DNA from: Oscillospiraceae bacterium
GTDB taxonomy: Bacteria; Bacillota_A; Clostridia; Oscillospirales; Ruminococcaceae
Assembly (NCBI GenBank): GCA_004558145.1
Contig: SFDQ01000006.1
Location: 54,145-118,144, forward strand
DNA: 64,000 bases
Reading direction: 5' to 3'
The notes beneath the pieces are model-generated. The model was not told the DNA's origin and ran no database searches. It was given only the letters and a program-made list of their open reading frames with translations. The position numbers and the translations under genes are program-made. This document shows positions 32,943-40,975 of the stretch, piece after piece (the stretch's first letter is position 1; each line of letters starts with the position of its first letter).

Positions 32943-34267
32943 AGACCCCCGTCTGCGACTTCGTCGCCGCCTATGAACAGAGCGGCGCCGCCCGCCTGCA
33001 CATGCCCGGCCACAAGGGCAAAGGCCCCTTGGGCTGTGAAGGGCGGGACATCACCGAAATTGCGGGAGCCGACAGCCTCTATGAGGCGGGCGGCGTTATC
33101 GCCCAAAGCGAGCAAAACGCCGCCGCCCTGTTCGGCGCAAAGGCCACCTTCTACTCTGCCGGCGGCTCCAGCCAGTGCATCGGGGCCATGCTCTGCCTCG
33201 CGCTGCAAAAGAGCAAAAGCCGGGTGGTGCTGGCCGCCCGCAACGCCCACAAGTCCTTCCTGCACGCGGCGGCCCTGCTGGACGCGGATGTGCGCTGGCT
33301 TTGGCCCCGGCCCTATTCGCTGCTGGCCTGCCCGGTGACCCCCGAAATGCTGGAAAACGCCCTGGCGGCCCTGCCCGAAGCGCCGGCGGCGGTGTACATC
33401 ACCAGCCCGGACTATCTGGGCAATGTGCAGCCGGTGGCGGCTCTGGCAAAGGTCTGCCACGCCCACGGCGCGCCCCTTCTGGTGGACAACGCCCACGGGG
33501 CCTACCTCCACTTCCTGCCCGCGCCCGTCCACCCGCTGGACGAGGGGGCGGACCTCTGCTGTGACTCCGCCCACAAGACCCTGCCGGTGCTCACCGGCGG
33601 AGCCTACCTCCACCTGGGCCATGGCCTTTTGAAGGCGGAGGTAGGGGAGGTCCGGGCGGCATTGTCGCTGTTCGGCTCCACCAGCCCGTCCTATCTCATT
33701 TTGCAGTCGCTGGATGCCTGCAACCGCTATCTTGCCGACGAGGCCCGGCCAAAGCTGGCCGCCTGCGTCCGGGCGGTGGAAGCGCTCAAAGCGGACCTTG
33801 CGGCCCAGGGCTGGGCTGTGGCGGAAAGCGAGCCCCTCAAGGTGACCCTCCATGCCTCAAAGCGTGGCTGGCGGGGAGACGCGCTGGCGGACTTCCTGCG
33901 CCAAAACGGCGTGGAGTGCGAATACGCCGACCCGGACGACCTGGTGCTGATGGTCAGCCCCCAGAACAGCCCGGAGGACCTGGAAAAGGTGCGTGCCGCC
34001 CTGGCGGCGGCAGGGCAGGGGAGCGAAGCGCCGCAAACGCCGCCCCAAATGGCCCGCCCCCGGCAGGCCATGGGCATTCGCGCCGCGCTGCTGGCCCCCG
34101 CCGAAGAAGTGCCGGTGGCGGCAGCGGCGGGCCGCGTCTGCGCCGCCCCCACGGTGGGCTGCCCCCCGGCGGTGCCGGTGGTGGTGAGCGGCGAGGAGAT
34201 AAGCCCGGACGCCGCCGCGGTCTTTCGCTATTACGGCATCGAAACGGTGCGCGTGGTCCGGGAATGA
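32939..34267 (+). CDS. PLP-dependent Orn/Lys/Arg decarboxylase-family enzyme
   Basis: The 442-residue fold-type I PLP enzyme starts with LHMPGHKGK, typical of Orn/Lys/Arg decarboxylases. The Schiff-base Lys is in DSAHKTLPVLTGG. The C-terminal part is shorter than in the inducible E. coli decarboxylases. It resembles the YaaO/SpeA-like proteins of Firmicutes, whose substrate may be Arg, Lys or another amino acid. Its ATG overlaps the scfB stop by four bases, so it is translationally coupled to the SCIFF maturase. Whether that has meaning for SCIFF is unknown. Confidence 0.88.
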   Translation: MKTPVCDFVAAYEQSGAARLHMPGHKGKGPLGCEGRDITEIAGADSLYEAGGVIAQSEQNAAALFGAKATFYSAGGSSQCIGAMLCLALQKSKSRVVLAARNAHKSFLHAAALLDADVRWLWPRPYSLLACPVTPEMLENALAALPEAPAAVYITSPDYLGNVQPVAALAKVCHAHGAPLLVDNAHGAYLHFLPAPVHPLDEGADLCCDSAHKTLPVLTGGAYLHLGHGLLKAEVGEVRAALSLFGSTSPSYLILQSLDACNRYLADEARPKLAACVRAVEALKADLAAQGWAVAESEPLKVTLHASKRGWRGDALADFLRQNGVECEYADPDDLVLMVSPQNSPEDLEKVRAALAAAGQGSEAPQTPPQMARPRQAMGIRAALLAPAEEVPVAAAAGRVCAAPTVGCPPAVPVVVSGEEISPDAAAVFRYYGIETVRVVRE

Positions 34268-34275
34268 TAAAAGAG

Positions 34276-34309
34276 AAAAAGCCCCCGACGGCGGTCGGGG
34301 GCTTTTTTG
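34276..34309 (+). terminator. Bidirectional terminator of the SCIFF operon
   Basis: AAAAAGCCCCCGAC / GTCGGGGGCTTTTTT stem with T-runs on both strands, between convergent genes. Confidence 0.88.
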
Positions 34310-34311
34310 TT

Positions 34312-34839
34312 TCACACGGTCAAGAATTCATTTTCCCGCTCCAGATACCGGCTGAACACATACAGCCCGCACACCAGCCCGGCGGACATGGTGGAAGGGG
34401 CGTCGATGTCCCAGCCGCCGGTCACGCCCCGGTGCACGATGCGCGCCACCACCGCACCGGCGGCGTTCTGCAGAACGTAATTCTGGGTGTTCTGCATGAT
34501 GAGGGTGTACAACGCGCTGCCCAGCGCCAGCATGGCCCGGTCCGCCCGGGGCAGGCGGCAGAGAGGCCAGCCGTCCGCCGCGGGGTCGAACTCCGGGTTG
34601 TAGGCGGGGCTTGCCTCGATGCAGCTGCCGTCGGCGGCGGTCAGGGCGTATTTGTGGTAGGTCACCTCGCCGCTGTGCCCGGCGGGCGCGTCCAGCAGCT
34701 TTATCTCGCTGGTGTACAGCGGCGCGCCGTCCGCCCCGGTGATCTCCTTCTCCGGGCCGCACACGCTGCCCCGGATCTTCGCCAGGGGCGCGCTGTCCTT
34801 CGCGCCATACAAAATCCCCGACAAAAGCTTGTATTTCAC
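34312..34839 (-). CDS. Hypothetical protein, possible tubby/LURP-like fold
   Basis: The 175-residue protein starts at a GTG (34839) preceded by GAGGAGG. The sequence is rich in beta-strand-like stretches (YKLLSGILYG, EIKLLDAPAG) with SALYTLIMQNTQNYVLQN and AGAVVARIVHRG, and a hydrophobic C-terminal segment (MSAGLVCGLYVFSRYL). The YTLIMQN … AGAVVARI pattern recalls scramblase/tubby-like beta-barrels, but that is a guess. It follows the chromate transporter genes on the same strand 13 bases after their end, so it is probably in that operon. Confidence 0.6.
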   Translation of the reverse strand: MKYKLLSGILYGAKDSAPLAKIRGSVCGPEKEITGADGAPLYTSEIKLLDAPAGHSGEVTYHKYALTAADGSCIEASPAYNPEFDPAADGWPLCRLPRADRAMLALGSALYTLIMQNTQNYVLQNAAGAVVARIVHRGVTGGWDIDAPSTMSAGLVCGLYVFSRYLERENEFLTV

Positions 34840-34852
34840 GGTTTTTGCCTCC

Positions 34853-35416
34853 TCACACGATGGAATAAAGGGCCACGCCCGCAACGCCGGAGGCCATCAT
34901 GATCCAGATGGGGTTCACGCTCTTGCGGCGCAGCACCAGAAAGCCCGCGGCAAAGATGAGGGCGGCCACGGTGTCCAACCCCAGCGGGCCCACGCTCAGC
35001 TCCCGCCCGCCGAACAGCGCCAGCACCAGCAGAGACAGCCCCGCGCTGGCGATCATGGCCACCACGGCGGGCCGCAACCCCTGCAGCACCCCCTGCACGG
35101 CCGTCAGCTTGGAAAAATGATAGTAGATGAAGGCCAGCGCCAGCACGATGATGCAGGAGGGCAGCACGCACCCTGCCGTGGCCACGATGGCGCCGGGCAG
35201 CCCCGCCACTCGGATACCCACAAAGGTGGCCGAGTTGATGGCGATGGGCCCGGGGGTCATCTCAGCGATGGTCATGATGTCGGCGAACTGGTTCATGGTC
35301 AGCCAGGCGTGCTGGTCCACCACCTGCTGCTGGATCAGCGGCATGGCGGCATAGCCGCCGCCGATGCTGAACAGTCCGATTTGGAAAAAGCTCCAGAAAA
35401 GCTGGGCGAAAAGCAT
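34853..35416 (-). CDS. chrA: Chromate transporter, second half-size subunit
   Basis: The 187-residue CHR-type domain has FSIGGGYAAMPLIQQQVV near the start and the MTPGPIAINSATFVG motif, then about five further membrane segments. Short CHR proteins come as adjacent non-identical pairs that together equal one long ChrA. Its ATG overlaps the stop of the partner by one base (TGATG), so they are coupled. The natural substrate in a gut anaerobe may be another oxyanion. Confidence 0.9.
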   Translation of the reverse strand: MLFAQLFWSFFQIGLFSIGGGYAAMPLIQQQVVDQHAWLTMNQFADIMTIAEMTPGPIAINSATFVGIRVAGLPGAIVATAGCVLPSCIIVLALAFIYYHFSKLTAVQGVLQGLRPAVVAMIASAGLSLLVLALFGGRELSVGPLGLDTVAALIFAAGFLVLRRKSVNPIWIMMASGVAGVALYSIV

Positions 35417-35988
35417 CACGCGGCCCCCTTTGCACTGCGCTGACGGCGCATAAGATCCAGCACGCCGAAGGTGGCGCACACCAGAATGATGACGATGATG
35501 TTCACGTTCAAAAAGCGGTTGGCCACGAAGGCGCCCGCCAGGATCAGCACCGGCAGCACCCGCTTCTGGCGGAAGATGTCCTTCGCCAGCCGCAGCACCA
35601 CGTCCAGAATGACGGCGGCCACCCCAGCCAGCATGCCGCACATGGCCATGTTCACGAACACGTTGTCCCGGAAGGCGGCGTAGAACAGCGAGATGACCGA
35701 GATGATGATGAGCGGCGGCGTGACGGTGCCCACCACCGTCAGCAGCGCGCCGGGGATGCCGGCCACCCGGTAGCCCACCAGGATGGAGATGTTCACCGCA
35801 ATGGCCCCCGGCGAGGACTGGGCGATGGCCGCTAGGTCCAGCATCTCCTCCTCGCCGATCCAGCCCAGCTGCTCCACGAATTTTTTGCGGATGAGCGGAA
35901 TGATGACGAAGCCGCCCCCAAATGTGAAGGCGCTGAGCTGAAAGGTGGAAAGGAACAAAGTCGCGTATTGCTTCAGTTTGGATTTCAA
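35416..35988 (-). CDS. chrA: Chromate transporter, first half-size subunit
   Basis: The 190-residue CHR domain has FTFGGGFVIIPLIRKKFVE and SSPGAIAVNISILVGYRVAG, homologous to but distinct from the following gene. It starts with TTG at 35988, fixed by AAGGAGGG upstream. It is divergent from a LysR gene, the likely regulator. The region 35989–36091 has minus-strand promoter candidates (TTTTCA-N17-TATACT). Confidence 0.88.
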   Translation of the reverse strand: MKSKLKQYATLFLSTFQLSAFTFGGGFVIIPLIRKKFVEQLGWIGEEEMLDLAAIAQSSPGAIAVNISILVGYRVAGIPGALLTVVGTVTPPLIIISVISLFYAAFRDNVFVNMAMCGMLAGVAAVILDVVLRLAKDIFRQKRVLPVLILAGAFVANRFLNVNIIVIILVCATFGVLDLMRRQRSAKGAA

Positions 35989-36020
35989 GCAGATCCCTCC
36001 TTCGCACCTCAGTATACGCC

Positions 36021-36049
36021 TTGCACGATGATATGAAAAATACTATAAT
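36021..36049 (+). promoter_or_regulatory. lysR promoter
   Basis: TTGCAC and a perfect TATAAT are 17 bases apart in an AT-rich divergent region that also serves the chromate transporter genes. A LysR operator is expected here. Confidence 0.7.
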
Positions 36050-36091
36050 TAAATATAAACGATAAGCAAAACAATATATAAGGAGGGCGCC

Positions 36092-37006
36092 ATGACCATC
36101 CGGCACATCAATATCTTCCTCGCCGTGTGCGAAGCGGGGGAGAACACCACCAAAGCCGCCGAGCTTCTGCACATGAGCCAGCCGGCGGTGAGCCTTGCCA
36201 TCCGGGAGCTGGAGGACTATTACGGCGTGGCCCTGTTCGACCGCATCGGCCGGCGGCTGAGCATCACCGAGGCGGGCAAGCGCTTCCGGGAGTATGCCAG
36301 CCACATCTCCACCATGTTCGACGATATGGAAAAGACCCTGCGGGACTGGGGGCATCTGGGCGTGCTGCGGGTGGGGGCCAGCATCACAGTGGGCTCCCGT
36401 TTTCTGCCCAGCTACGTCAAGACCTTCCTCTCGCTGCATCCGGGGCTGGAAATACGGGCGCAGGTGGCCCCCACCGAGGCCCTCAGCGAAAAGATCATGA
36501 AAAACGAGCTGGACTTCGCGCTGGTGGAGGGCGTGCCCCGCGACCCGTCGCTGGTGAGCGAGAACTACATGGAGGACCATTTGGCGGTGATCTGCCCGGC
36601 GGGCGGGCCCTTCCGCCAGGGCGAGACCATCACGGTGGAGCAGTTCCGCGCCCAGCGCTTTCTTCTGCGGGAGAAGGGCAGCGGCACCCGGGAGGAATTC
36701 GACCGCGCCATCGAGCAGGCGGGCTTTTCGGTCACGCCCGCCTGGGAGGCCATGTCCACCACGGCGCTGGTGAACGCCGTGATCGAAGGGCTGGGCATCT
36801 CGGTGCTGCCCCAGCGGCTCATCGTGAGCGCGGTGGAGCGGGGGCTGGTGGTCTCGGTGAAGGTGGAGGGGCTGGATTTCTGCCGCCAGTTCCGCATCAT
36901 TTATCACAAGGACAAATACCTGCCCGCGGTGGCCAAAGCCTTTTTGGAGCACTGCCGCAATTTTGAGCAGAACTATCCGCTGCCCCGGTTCAACGGCCTG
37001 TATTGA
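36092..37006 (+). CDS. LysR-family transcription regulator
   Basis: The 304-residue protein has an N-terminal winged helix (HINIFLAVCEAGENTTKAAELLHMSQPAVSLAIRELE region, residues 5–40) and a periplasmic-binding-like effector domain from about residue 90. It resembles CysB/CbbR-type LysR regulators. The divergent placement with the chrA pair suggests it controls them in response to an oxyanion or sulfur compound. The ATG follows AAGGAGGG. Confidence 0.92.
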   Translation: MTIRHINIFLAVCEAGENTTKAAELLHMSQPAVSLAIRELEDYYGVALFDRIGRRLSITEAGKRFREYASHISTMFDDMEKTLRDWGHLGVLRVGASITVGSRFLPSYVKTFLSLHPGLEIRAQVAPTEALSEKIMKNELDFALVEGVPRDPSLVSENYMEDHLAVICPAGGPFRQGETITVEQFRAQRFLLREKGSGTREEFDRAIEQAGFSVTPAWEAMSTTALVNAVIEGLGISVLPQRLIVSAVERGLVVSVKVEGLDFCRQFRIIYHKDKYLPAVAKAFLEHCRNFEQNYPLPRFNGLY

Positions 37007-37010
37007 GGGG

Positions 37011-37063
37011 TTGACAAACTTGCTCTACAAATATAGAATAAAAATAGAACTACATTTGTAGAG
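37011..37063 (+). promoter_or_regulatory. blaI-type promoter with two operator half-sites
   Basis: A perfect TTGACA (37011–37016) and TAGAAT (37034–37039) are 17 bases apart. A 10-bp inverted repeat, CTCTACAAAT (37023–37032) and ATTTGTAGAG (37054–37063), overlaps the –10 box and the start site. Each arm extends into a near-palindrome of the CTACA/TGTAG type bound by BlaI/MecI repressors (37025–37036 and 37050–37061). Auto-repression is the simple reading. Confidence 0.85.
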
Positions 37064-37079
37064 TAAAGGAGGGCTTTCT

Positions 37080-37457
37080 GTGGACAAGACCATCCGCCGC
37101 CTGCCGGACGCCGAGCTGGAGGTGATGCAGGCCGTCTGGGCCTGCGAAGCGCCCGTGGCCCGGGCGGACATCGACGCAAAGCTCAAGGACACCCACCCCA
37201 TGGCCCTGACCACCCTGCTCACGGTGCTCACCCGCCTTTCGGACAAGGGCTTTTTGCGCATCGAAAAGCAGGGCCGCAGCGCCCGATACATCCCGCTGGT
37301 CAGCCGGGAGGAGTATCTGGCCCAGCAGAGCCGCCGTTTTCTGGAGAAACTCTGCGGCGGCAGCCTGCCCGCCTTCGCCGCTGCTCTGTGCGACAGCGGC
37401 CTCAGCCGCCAGGAGCTGGCCGAGCTGCGCCGCCTACTGGAAAGGGACGAGCTATGA
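37080..37457 (+). CDS. BlaI/MecI-family repressor
   Basis: The 125-residue winged-helix repressor has LPDAELEVMQAVW in helix 1, MALTTLLTVLTRLSDKGFL as the recognition region, and a C-terminal dimerisation helix. The GTG start follows AAAGGAGGG. It is the first gene of a two-gene operon with an M56 protease and has matching operator palindromes upstream. In the known systems the partner protease triggers loss of the repressor when a wall antibiotic or signal is sensed. Confidence 0.92.
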   Translation: MDKTIRRLPDAELEVMQAVWACEAPVARADIDAKLKDTHPMALTTLLTVLTRLSDKGFLRIEKQGRSARYIPLVSREEYLAQQSRRFLEKLCGGSLPAFAAALCDSGLSRQELAELRRLLERDEL

Positions 37458-39274
37458 GCACGGAACTGTTTATGCGCGGGCTGTTCGCCCTGCTCATGGG
37501 CGGGTGCTTCTGCTGGGCGGTCCACCGGAACAAAAACGTGGAGGACACCTTTGACCCGGAGCGAAAGCACCAGCGGTATCTGCCGCTGGTCTCGGGCGTC
37601 ATCCTGCCGGTGTTCGTCCTTGGCACCGCCGCGGTGATGCTTATCGTCCGCCCCGCGGGGGTGGAGCAGTCCATCCTCTCCATGTTCTTCAGCCTGTTTT
37701 TGCACATCAGCGTCTACTATCTGATCCTGCTGGCGCTGCTGCCCTTCCTGCGCCGGCACTTCAGCGCCACCGCCTGCGCGGCTTTGTGGCTCATCCCGAA
37801 TTATCTCTACCTCACCCAGCAGAGTTTCATGGAACTGCCCGCCCCGGCGCTGACGCTGCGCCTGCCCATGGGCACGGCGGGGGTGCTGCTGGCGGTGTGG
37901 GCTGTGGGCGCGGCGGCGGTGATGCTTTTCAAAATCGCTTCCCACCTGCGCTTTCGCCGGCAGGTGCTCCGCGCCGCCCGGCTGGAAGAGAATCCGGCGG
38001 TGCTTGCGGTCTGGGATGCGGAAGTGGCGGCCGCCCGCTTCCAAAAGCCGAAATTCCGTCTGGTGCGCTCGCCCGCGGTGACCTCGCCCCTTTCCATCGG
38101 TCTCTTTGAGCGCTCCACCCGGGTGGTGCTGCCCGAAAAGGAGTACAGCCCGGAGGAACTGGCCCTCATCTTCCGCCACGAGCTGGTGCACATCGGCCGG
38201 CAGGATGCCTGGTCCAAGTTTTTTCTGGCCTTCTGCGCCGCCGTGTGCTGGTTCGACCCGCTGATGTGGCTGGCCATGGGCAAAAGCGCCGACGACCTGG
38301 AGCTCTCCTGCGATGAGGCGGTGCTGCAAAACGAGAGCGGCGCCCGCCGCCGTCAGTACGCCGAACTGCTGCTCACCACCGCGGGGGACGGGCGGGGCTT
38401 CACCACCTGCCTTTCCCCCGGGGCGAAGGCCATGCGCTACCGGCTGAAAAGCGTGGTGAAGCCAGCCAAAAAGTTCACCGGCGGGGTGCTGGTGGGGGCC
38501 GTGTTCTTTGTGCTCTGCATGACCAGCGGCTACGTCACCCTGGCTTTTGACGCGGGCACGGGCGCCGATGTGCTCTTTGACGGGCAGGACCCGGCGGCCT
38601 GCACCATCGCCAGCGCGCGCAACTGGAAAGACGACAGCCAGCAAGAACTGCTCTGCCTGGACGAACAGGGCTTTGCCGGTTTCCTCGCCTCCCTCCCGAT
38701 GGAGCAGCTCACCGGCAACTATTCCTTCACCGACGGCCCGCGGGAGACCATCATTATCTGGGACACCCCCCGGGGCACCCTCTCCACCGTGTTCTACGAA
38801 AAGGCCGTCAAGGTGGTGCCCTTCTACACCGAGAAGATGGAGGCCACCTGGTATTCCGTGTCCGGCGGGATGGACTGGACCCGGTTCGAAGCCTTCTTCG
38901 AACCCCAGCCCGCCCTTTATCTCGTTTTTGAGGATGAAAACGGCCAGCGCTTCGCGGACATCAACGCCAGCCTCTGGCGGCTGGAACAGGGCGGCACGGT
39001 GCTGGAGGACCGCACCGGCTCCCCCGAGGACGTGAGCGGCATCTTCGGCTATGAGGAAGCGCGGCAGGTGCGCTTTTCCTTCTCGCTGCCGGTGCGGAAG
39101 TATTCCGTCACGGCGGAGCCGGAAAGCGGCGCGCTCTTCGCCATCGCCCCGTCGGAAGACGGCCTTCTGCCGCTGGCGGACGGCCCCGCCCTCTACCGGG
39201 TGCAGGCCGCGCTGGAAGGCAGCAACGGCGTTTACAGCGCCGAGTTCCGCTTCGCCGTGGGCGACGTGGACTGA
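37454..39274 (+). CDS. M56-family (BlaR1-like) membrane metalloprotease with unknown sensor domain
   Basis: The 606-residue protein starts in the stop of the repressor gene (ATGA). It has four membrane segments in the first 350 residues around the zinc site H242-E-L-V-H246, followed by the WFDPLMWLAM segment typical of M56 proteases. After a last helix near residue 350 comes a 250-residue extracellular C-terminal region with none of the SxxK/KTG motifs of BlaR1's penicillin-binding sensor. The signal is therefore not obviously a beta-lactam. It probably relieves BlaI-type repression by proteolysis. Confidence 0.87.
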   Translation: MSTELFMRGLFALLMGGCFCWAVHRNKNVEDTFDPERKHQRYLPLVSGVILPVFVLGTAAVMLIVRPAGVEQSILSMFFSLFLHISVYYLILLALLPFLRRHFSATACAALWLIPNYLYLTQQSFMELPAPALTLRLPMGTAGVLLAVWAVGAAAVMLFKIASHLRFRRQVLRAARLEENPAVLAVWDAEVAAARFQKPKFRLVRSPAVTSPLSIGLFERSTRVVLPEKEYSPEELALIFRHELVHIGRQDAWSKFFLAFCAAVCWFDPLMWLAMGKSADDLELSCDEAVLQNESGARRRQYAELLLTTAGDGRGFTTCLSPGAKAMRYRLKSVVKPAKKFTGGVLVGAVFFVLCMTSGYVTLAFDAGTGADVLFDGQDPAACTIASARNWKDDSQQELLCLDEQGFAGFLASLPMEQLTGNYSFTDGPRETIIIWDTPRGTLSTVFYEKAVKVVPFYTEKMEATWYSVSGGMDWTRFEAFFEPQPALYLVFEDENGQRFADINASLWRLEQGGTVLEDRTGSPEDVSGIFGYEEARQVRFSFSLPVRKYSVTAEPESGALFAIAPSEDGLLPLADGPALYRVQAALEGSNGVYSAEFRFAVGDVD

Positions 39275-39288
39275 CAACAGAAGAACAC

Positions 39289-39320
39289 GAAGCCCCGGCC
39301 CGCAGGCCGGGGCTTCGTTC
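39289..39320 (+). terminator. Hairpin after the BlaR1-like gene
   Basis: GAAGCCCCGGCC / GGCCGGGGCTTC stem. The following T content is low (GTTCTG), so termination is plausible but not strong. Confidence 0.6.
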
Positions 39321-39425
39321 TGCGCGGCCGGCCGCTAAGCTTTCGGGCCTTCAGGTGACCTCATCACAGAAATCAAGCTGCCTTTTTCGCTATACTGGAC
39401 CCATTGCAAAATTGGGAGGTACGCG

Positions 39426-39635
39426 ATGGAGACGAAAAAGAAACGCCGAAAGGCTCAGGTGGACAGCGCGGTCTGCGTGGCCTGCGGCTGTTGTGTAAAG
39501 GTTTGCCCCATGGGGGCCGTCGAGGTCCTTCGGGGCGTCGCTGCCCGGGTGGACGCCGGCAAGTGCGTGGGCTGCGGCAAGTGCGTTGCCGAGTGCCCGG
39601 CCAGCGTGATCGCGCTGCAGGAGGTACAGGCATGA
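39426..39635 (+). CDS. 2[4Fe-4S] ferredoxin-like protein
   Basis: The 69-residue protein has two cluster motifs, CVACGCCVKVCP and CVGCGKCVAECP, after a basic N-terminus. It is a small electron carrier. Its stop overlaps the start of a NapH-like membrane protein by four bases, so they form one unit. A TATACT box at 39391–39396 could drive it. Confidence 0.9.
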   Translation: METKKKRRKAQVDSAVCVACGCCVKVCPMGAVEVLRGVAARVDAGKCVGCGKCVAECPASVIALQEVQA

Positions 39636-40210
39636 AAAAACACTGGTACGACTATCTTTGGGCTGCCTCACTGCTCTATCTGGTGCTGGGCTTCTTCAAC
39701 ATCCTGTTTGCGTGGCTGGGCCTTTTGTGCTTCTTCATTCCGCTCATCTTCGCGGTGGCGGGAGGGAACAAGGGCTATTGCAACCGCTATTGCGGCCGGG
39801 GCCAGCTGTTCGGGCTGCTGGGCGGGCGGTTCGGCCTGTCCCGCAAAAAGGACGTGCCCCGCTGGATGAAAAGCAAGGCCTTCCGCTATGGATTCCTGGC
39901 CTTCTTCTTCGCAATGTTTTTCCTGATGCTGTGGAACACCTGCCTGGTGCTTGCCGGGGCGCAGGATCTGAAGCAGGTGGTCACGCTGCTGTGGACCTTC
40001 AAACTGCCCTGGAACTGGGCGTACCACGGCACGCTGTTCCATCCCGGCGTGGCCCAGTTCGCCTTCGGGTTTTACAGCGTGATGCTTACCTCCACCGTGC
40101 TGGGCCTTGTCACGATGGTGCTGTTCAAGCCCCGCAGCTGGTGCGTCTACTGCCCCATGGGCACCATGACCCAACTGATCTGCAAAGCCAAAAACGGGCG
40201 CACGGTATAA
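39632..40210 (+). CDS. NapH/CcoG-like membrane redox protein
   Basis: The 192-residue protein has about four membrane segments and two Cys pairs on the cytoplasmic side: GYCNRYCGRGQLFG (about 49–62) and WCVYCPMGTMTQ (about 171–182), the CxxxC…CxxCP signature of NapH-type 4Fe-4S membrane proteins. The C-terminal ferredoxin domain that NapH usually has is instead supplied as the separate gene just upstream. They probably pass electrons between the cytoplasm and a membrane or extracellular acceptor; the partner is unknown. Confidence 0.82.
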   Translation: MKKHWYDYLWAASLLYLVLGFFNILFAWLGLLCFFIPLIFAVAGGNKGYCNRYCGRGQLFGLLGGRFGLSRKKDVPRWMKSKAFRYGFLAFFFAMFFLMLWNTCLVLAGAQDLKQVVTLLWTFKLPWNWAYHGTLFHPGVAQFAFGFYSVMLTSTVLGLVTMVLFKPRSWCVYCPMGTMTQLICKAKNGRTV

Positions 40211-40223
40211 AAACAAAGTTTTC

Positions 40224-40265
40224 CCCCGCCGCGGGCGCTGCCCTGCGGCGGGGCTTTGTTTTTCC
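40224..40265 (+). terminator. Terminator of the ferredoxin–NapH-like pair
   Basis: CCCCGCCGCGGGC / CCTGCGGCGGGG stem followed by CTTTGTTTTT. Confidence 0.8.
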
Positions 40266-40417
40266 ACCCAAAGCGGAAAATGTGGTACAATCAAAGCCGT
40301 CCGCAGCCCGCATTGGCCGCGGGAGCTTCGGGCGCATCAAAAAATGCGCTGTCCGTTGTAGTTTTGAATGAAAAAATCCGTTTGTCAGTGTGAGGAAGGA
40401 AAGGAGGCGGCCAAAGG

Positions 40418-40975
40418 ATGGGGGACGCGCAGATCATAGAGCTCTTTTTCCACCGCTCTGAGGAGGCCGTTCGCGCCCTTGCGGAAACCTACGGCGGGGT
40501 GTGCCGCAGGCTGGCGGTGAATGTGCTGAAAAACGACCAGGACGCGGAGGAGTGCGTGAATGACGCCTATCTGGCGGTCTGGAATGCGGTGCCGCCCGCA
40601 AGGCCGCTGCCGCTGCTGCCCTATCTTTGCAGGATCGTGCGCAATCTCTCCATCGAGTGCTACCGCAGGCGGCACGCTGCGAAACGAGACGACTCGCTCA
40701 CCCGCTCCTGGGACGAACTGGAGCCGTTCCTCCCGTCGGCAGACTCGCCGGAAGCGCAGACAGACGCCCGGGAACTGACACGTCTGCTCAATGTATATCT
40801 GGAGGGCCTCGCGCCCCGGGACCAGCTGCTTTTTATGCGGCGGTACTGGTTTTTCGACTCCTGCGCAGAGATCGCGCGCATTTCAGGCCTCAGCGAGAAA
40901 AACGTGTCCGTGCGGCTCACACGCCTGCGGAAAAAGCTGCGCATTTTTTTGGAAGAAAACGAGGTGTATTTATGA
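40418..40975 (+). CDS. ECF-type sigma-70 factor
   Basis: The 185-residue protein has sigma region 2 (about 10–85, with VLKNDQDAEECVNDAYLAVW) and region 4 (about 125–180, ISGLSEKNVSVRLTRLRKKLR). It is followed with an ATGA overlap by a single-pass membrane protein that may be its anti-sigma factor. An extended TGG-TACAAT –10 box lies at 40286–40291. About 110 untranslated bases precede the ATG. Its regulon and inducer are not visible here. Confidence 0.92.
   Translation: MGDAQIIELFFHRSEEAVRALAETYGGVCRRLAVNVLKNDQDAEECVNDAYLAVWNAVPPARPLPLLPYLCRIVRNLSIECYRRRHAAKRDDSLTRSWDELEPFLPSADSPEAQTDARELTRLLNVYLEGLAPRDQLLFMRRYWFFDSCAEIARISGLSEKNVSVRLTRLRKKLRIFLEENEVYL

Noticed and set aside
37080..39274. 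Beta-lactam resistance operon
   Set aside because: There is a BlaI-type repressor and an M56 protease but no beta-lactamase or PBP2a gene adjacent, and the sensor domain lacks penicillin-binding motifs.
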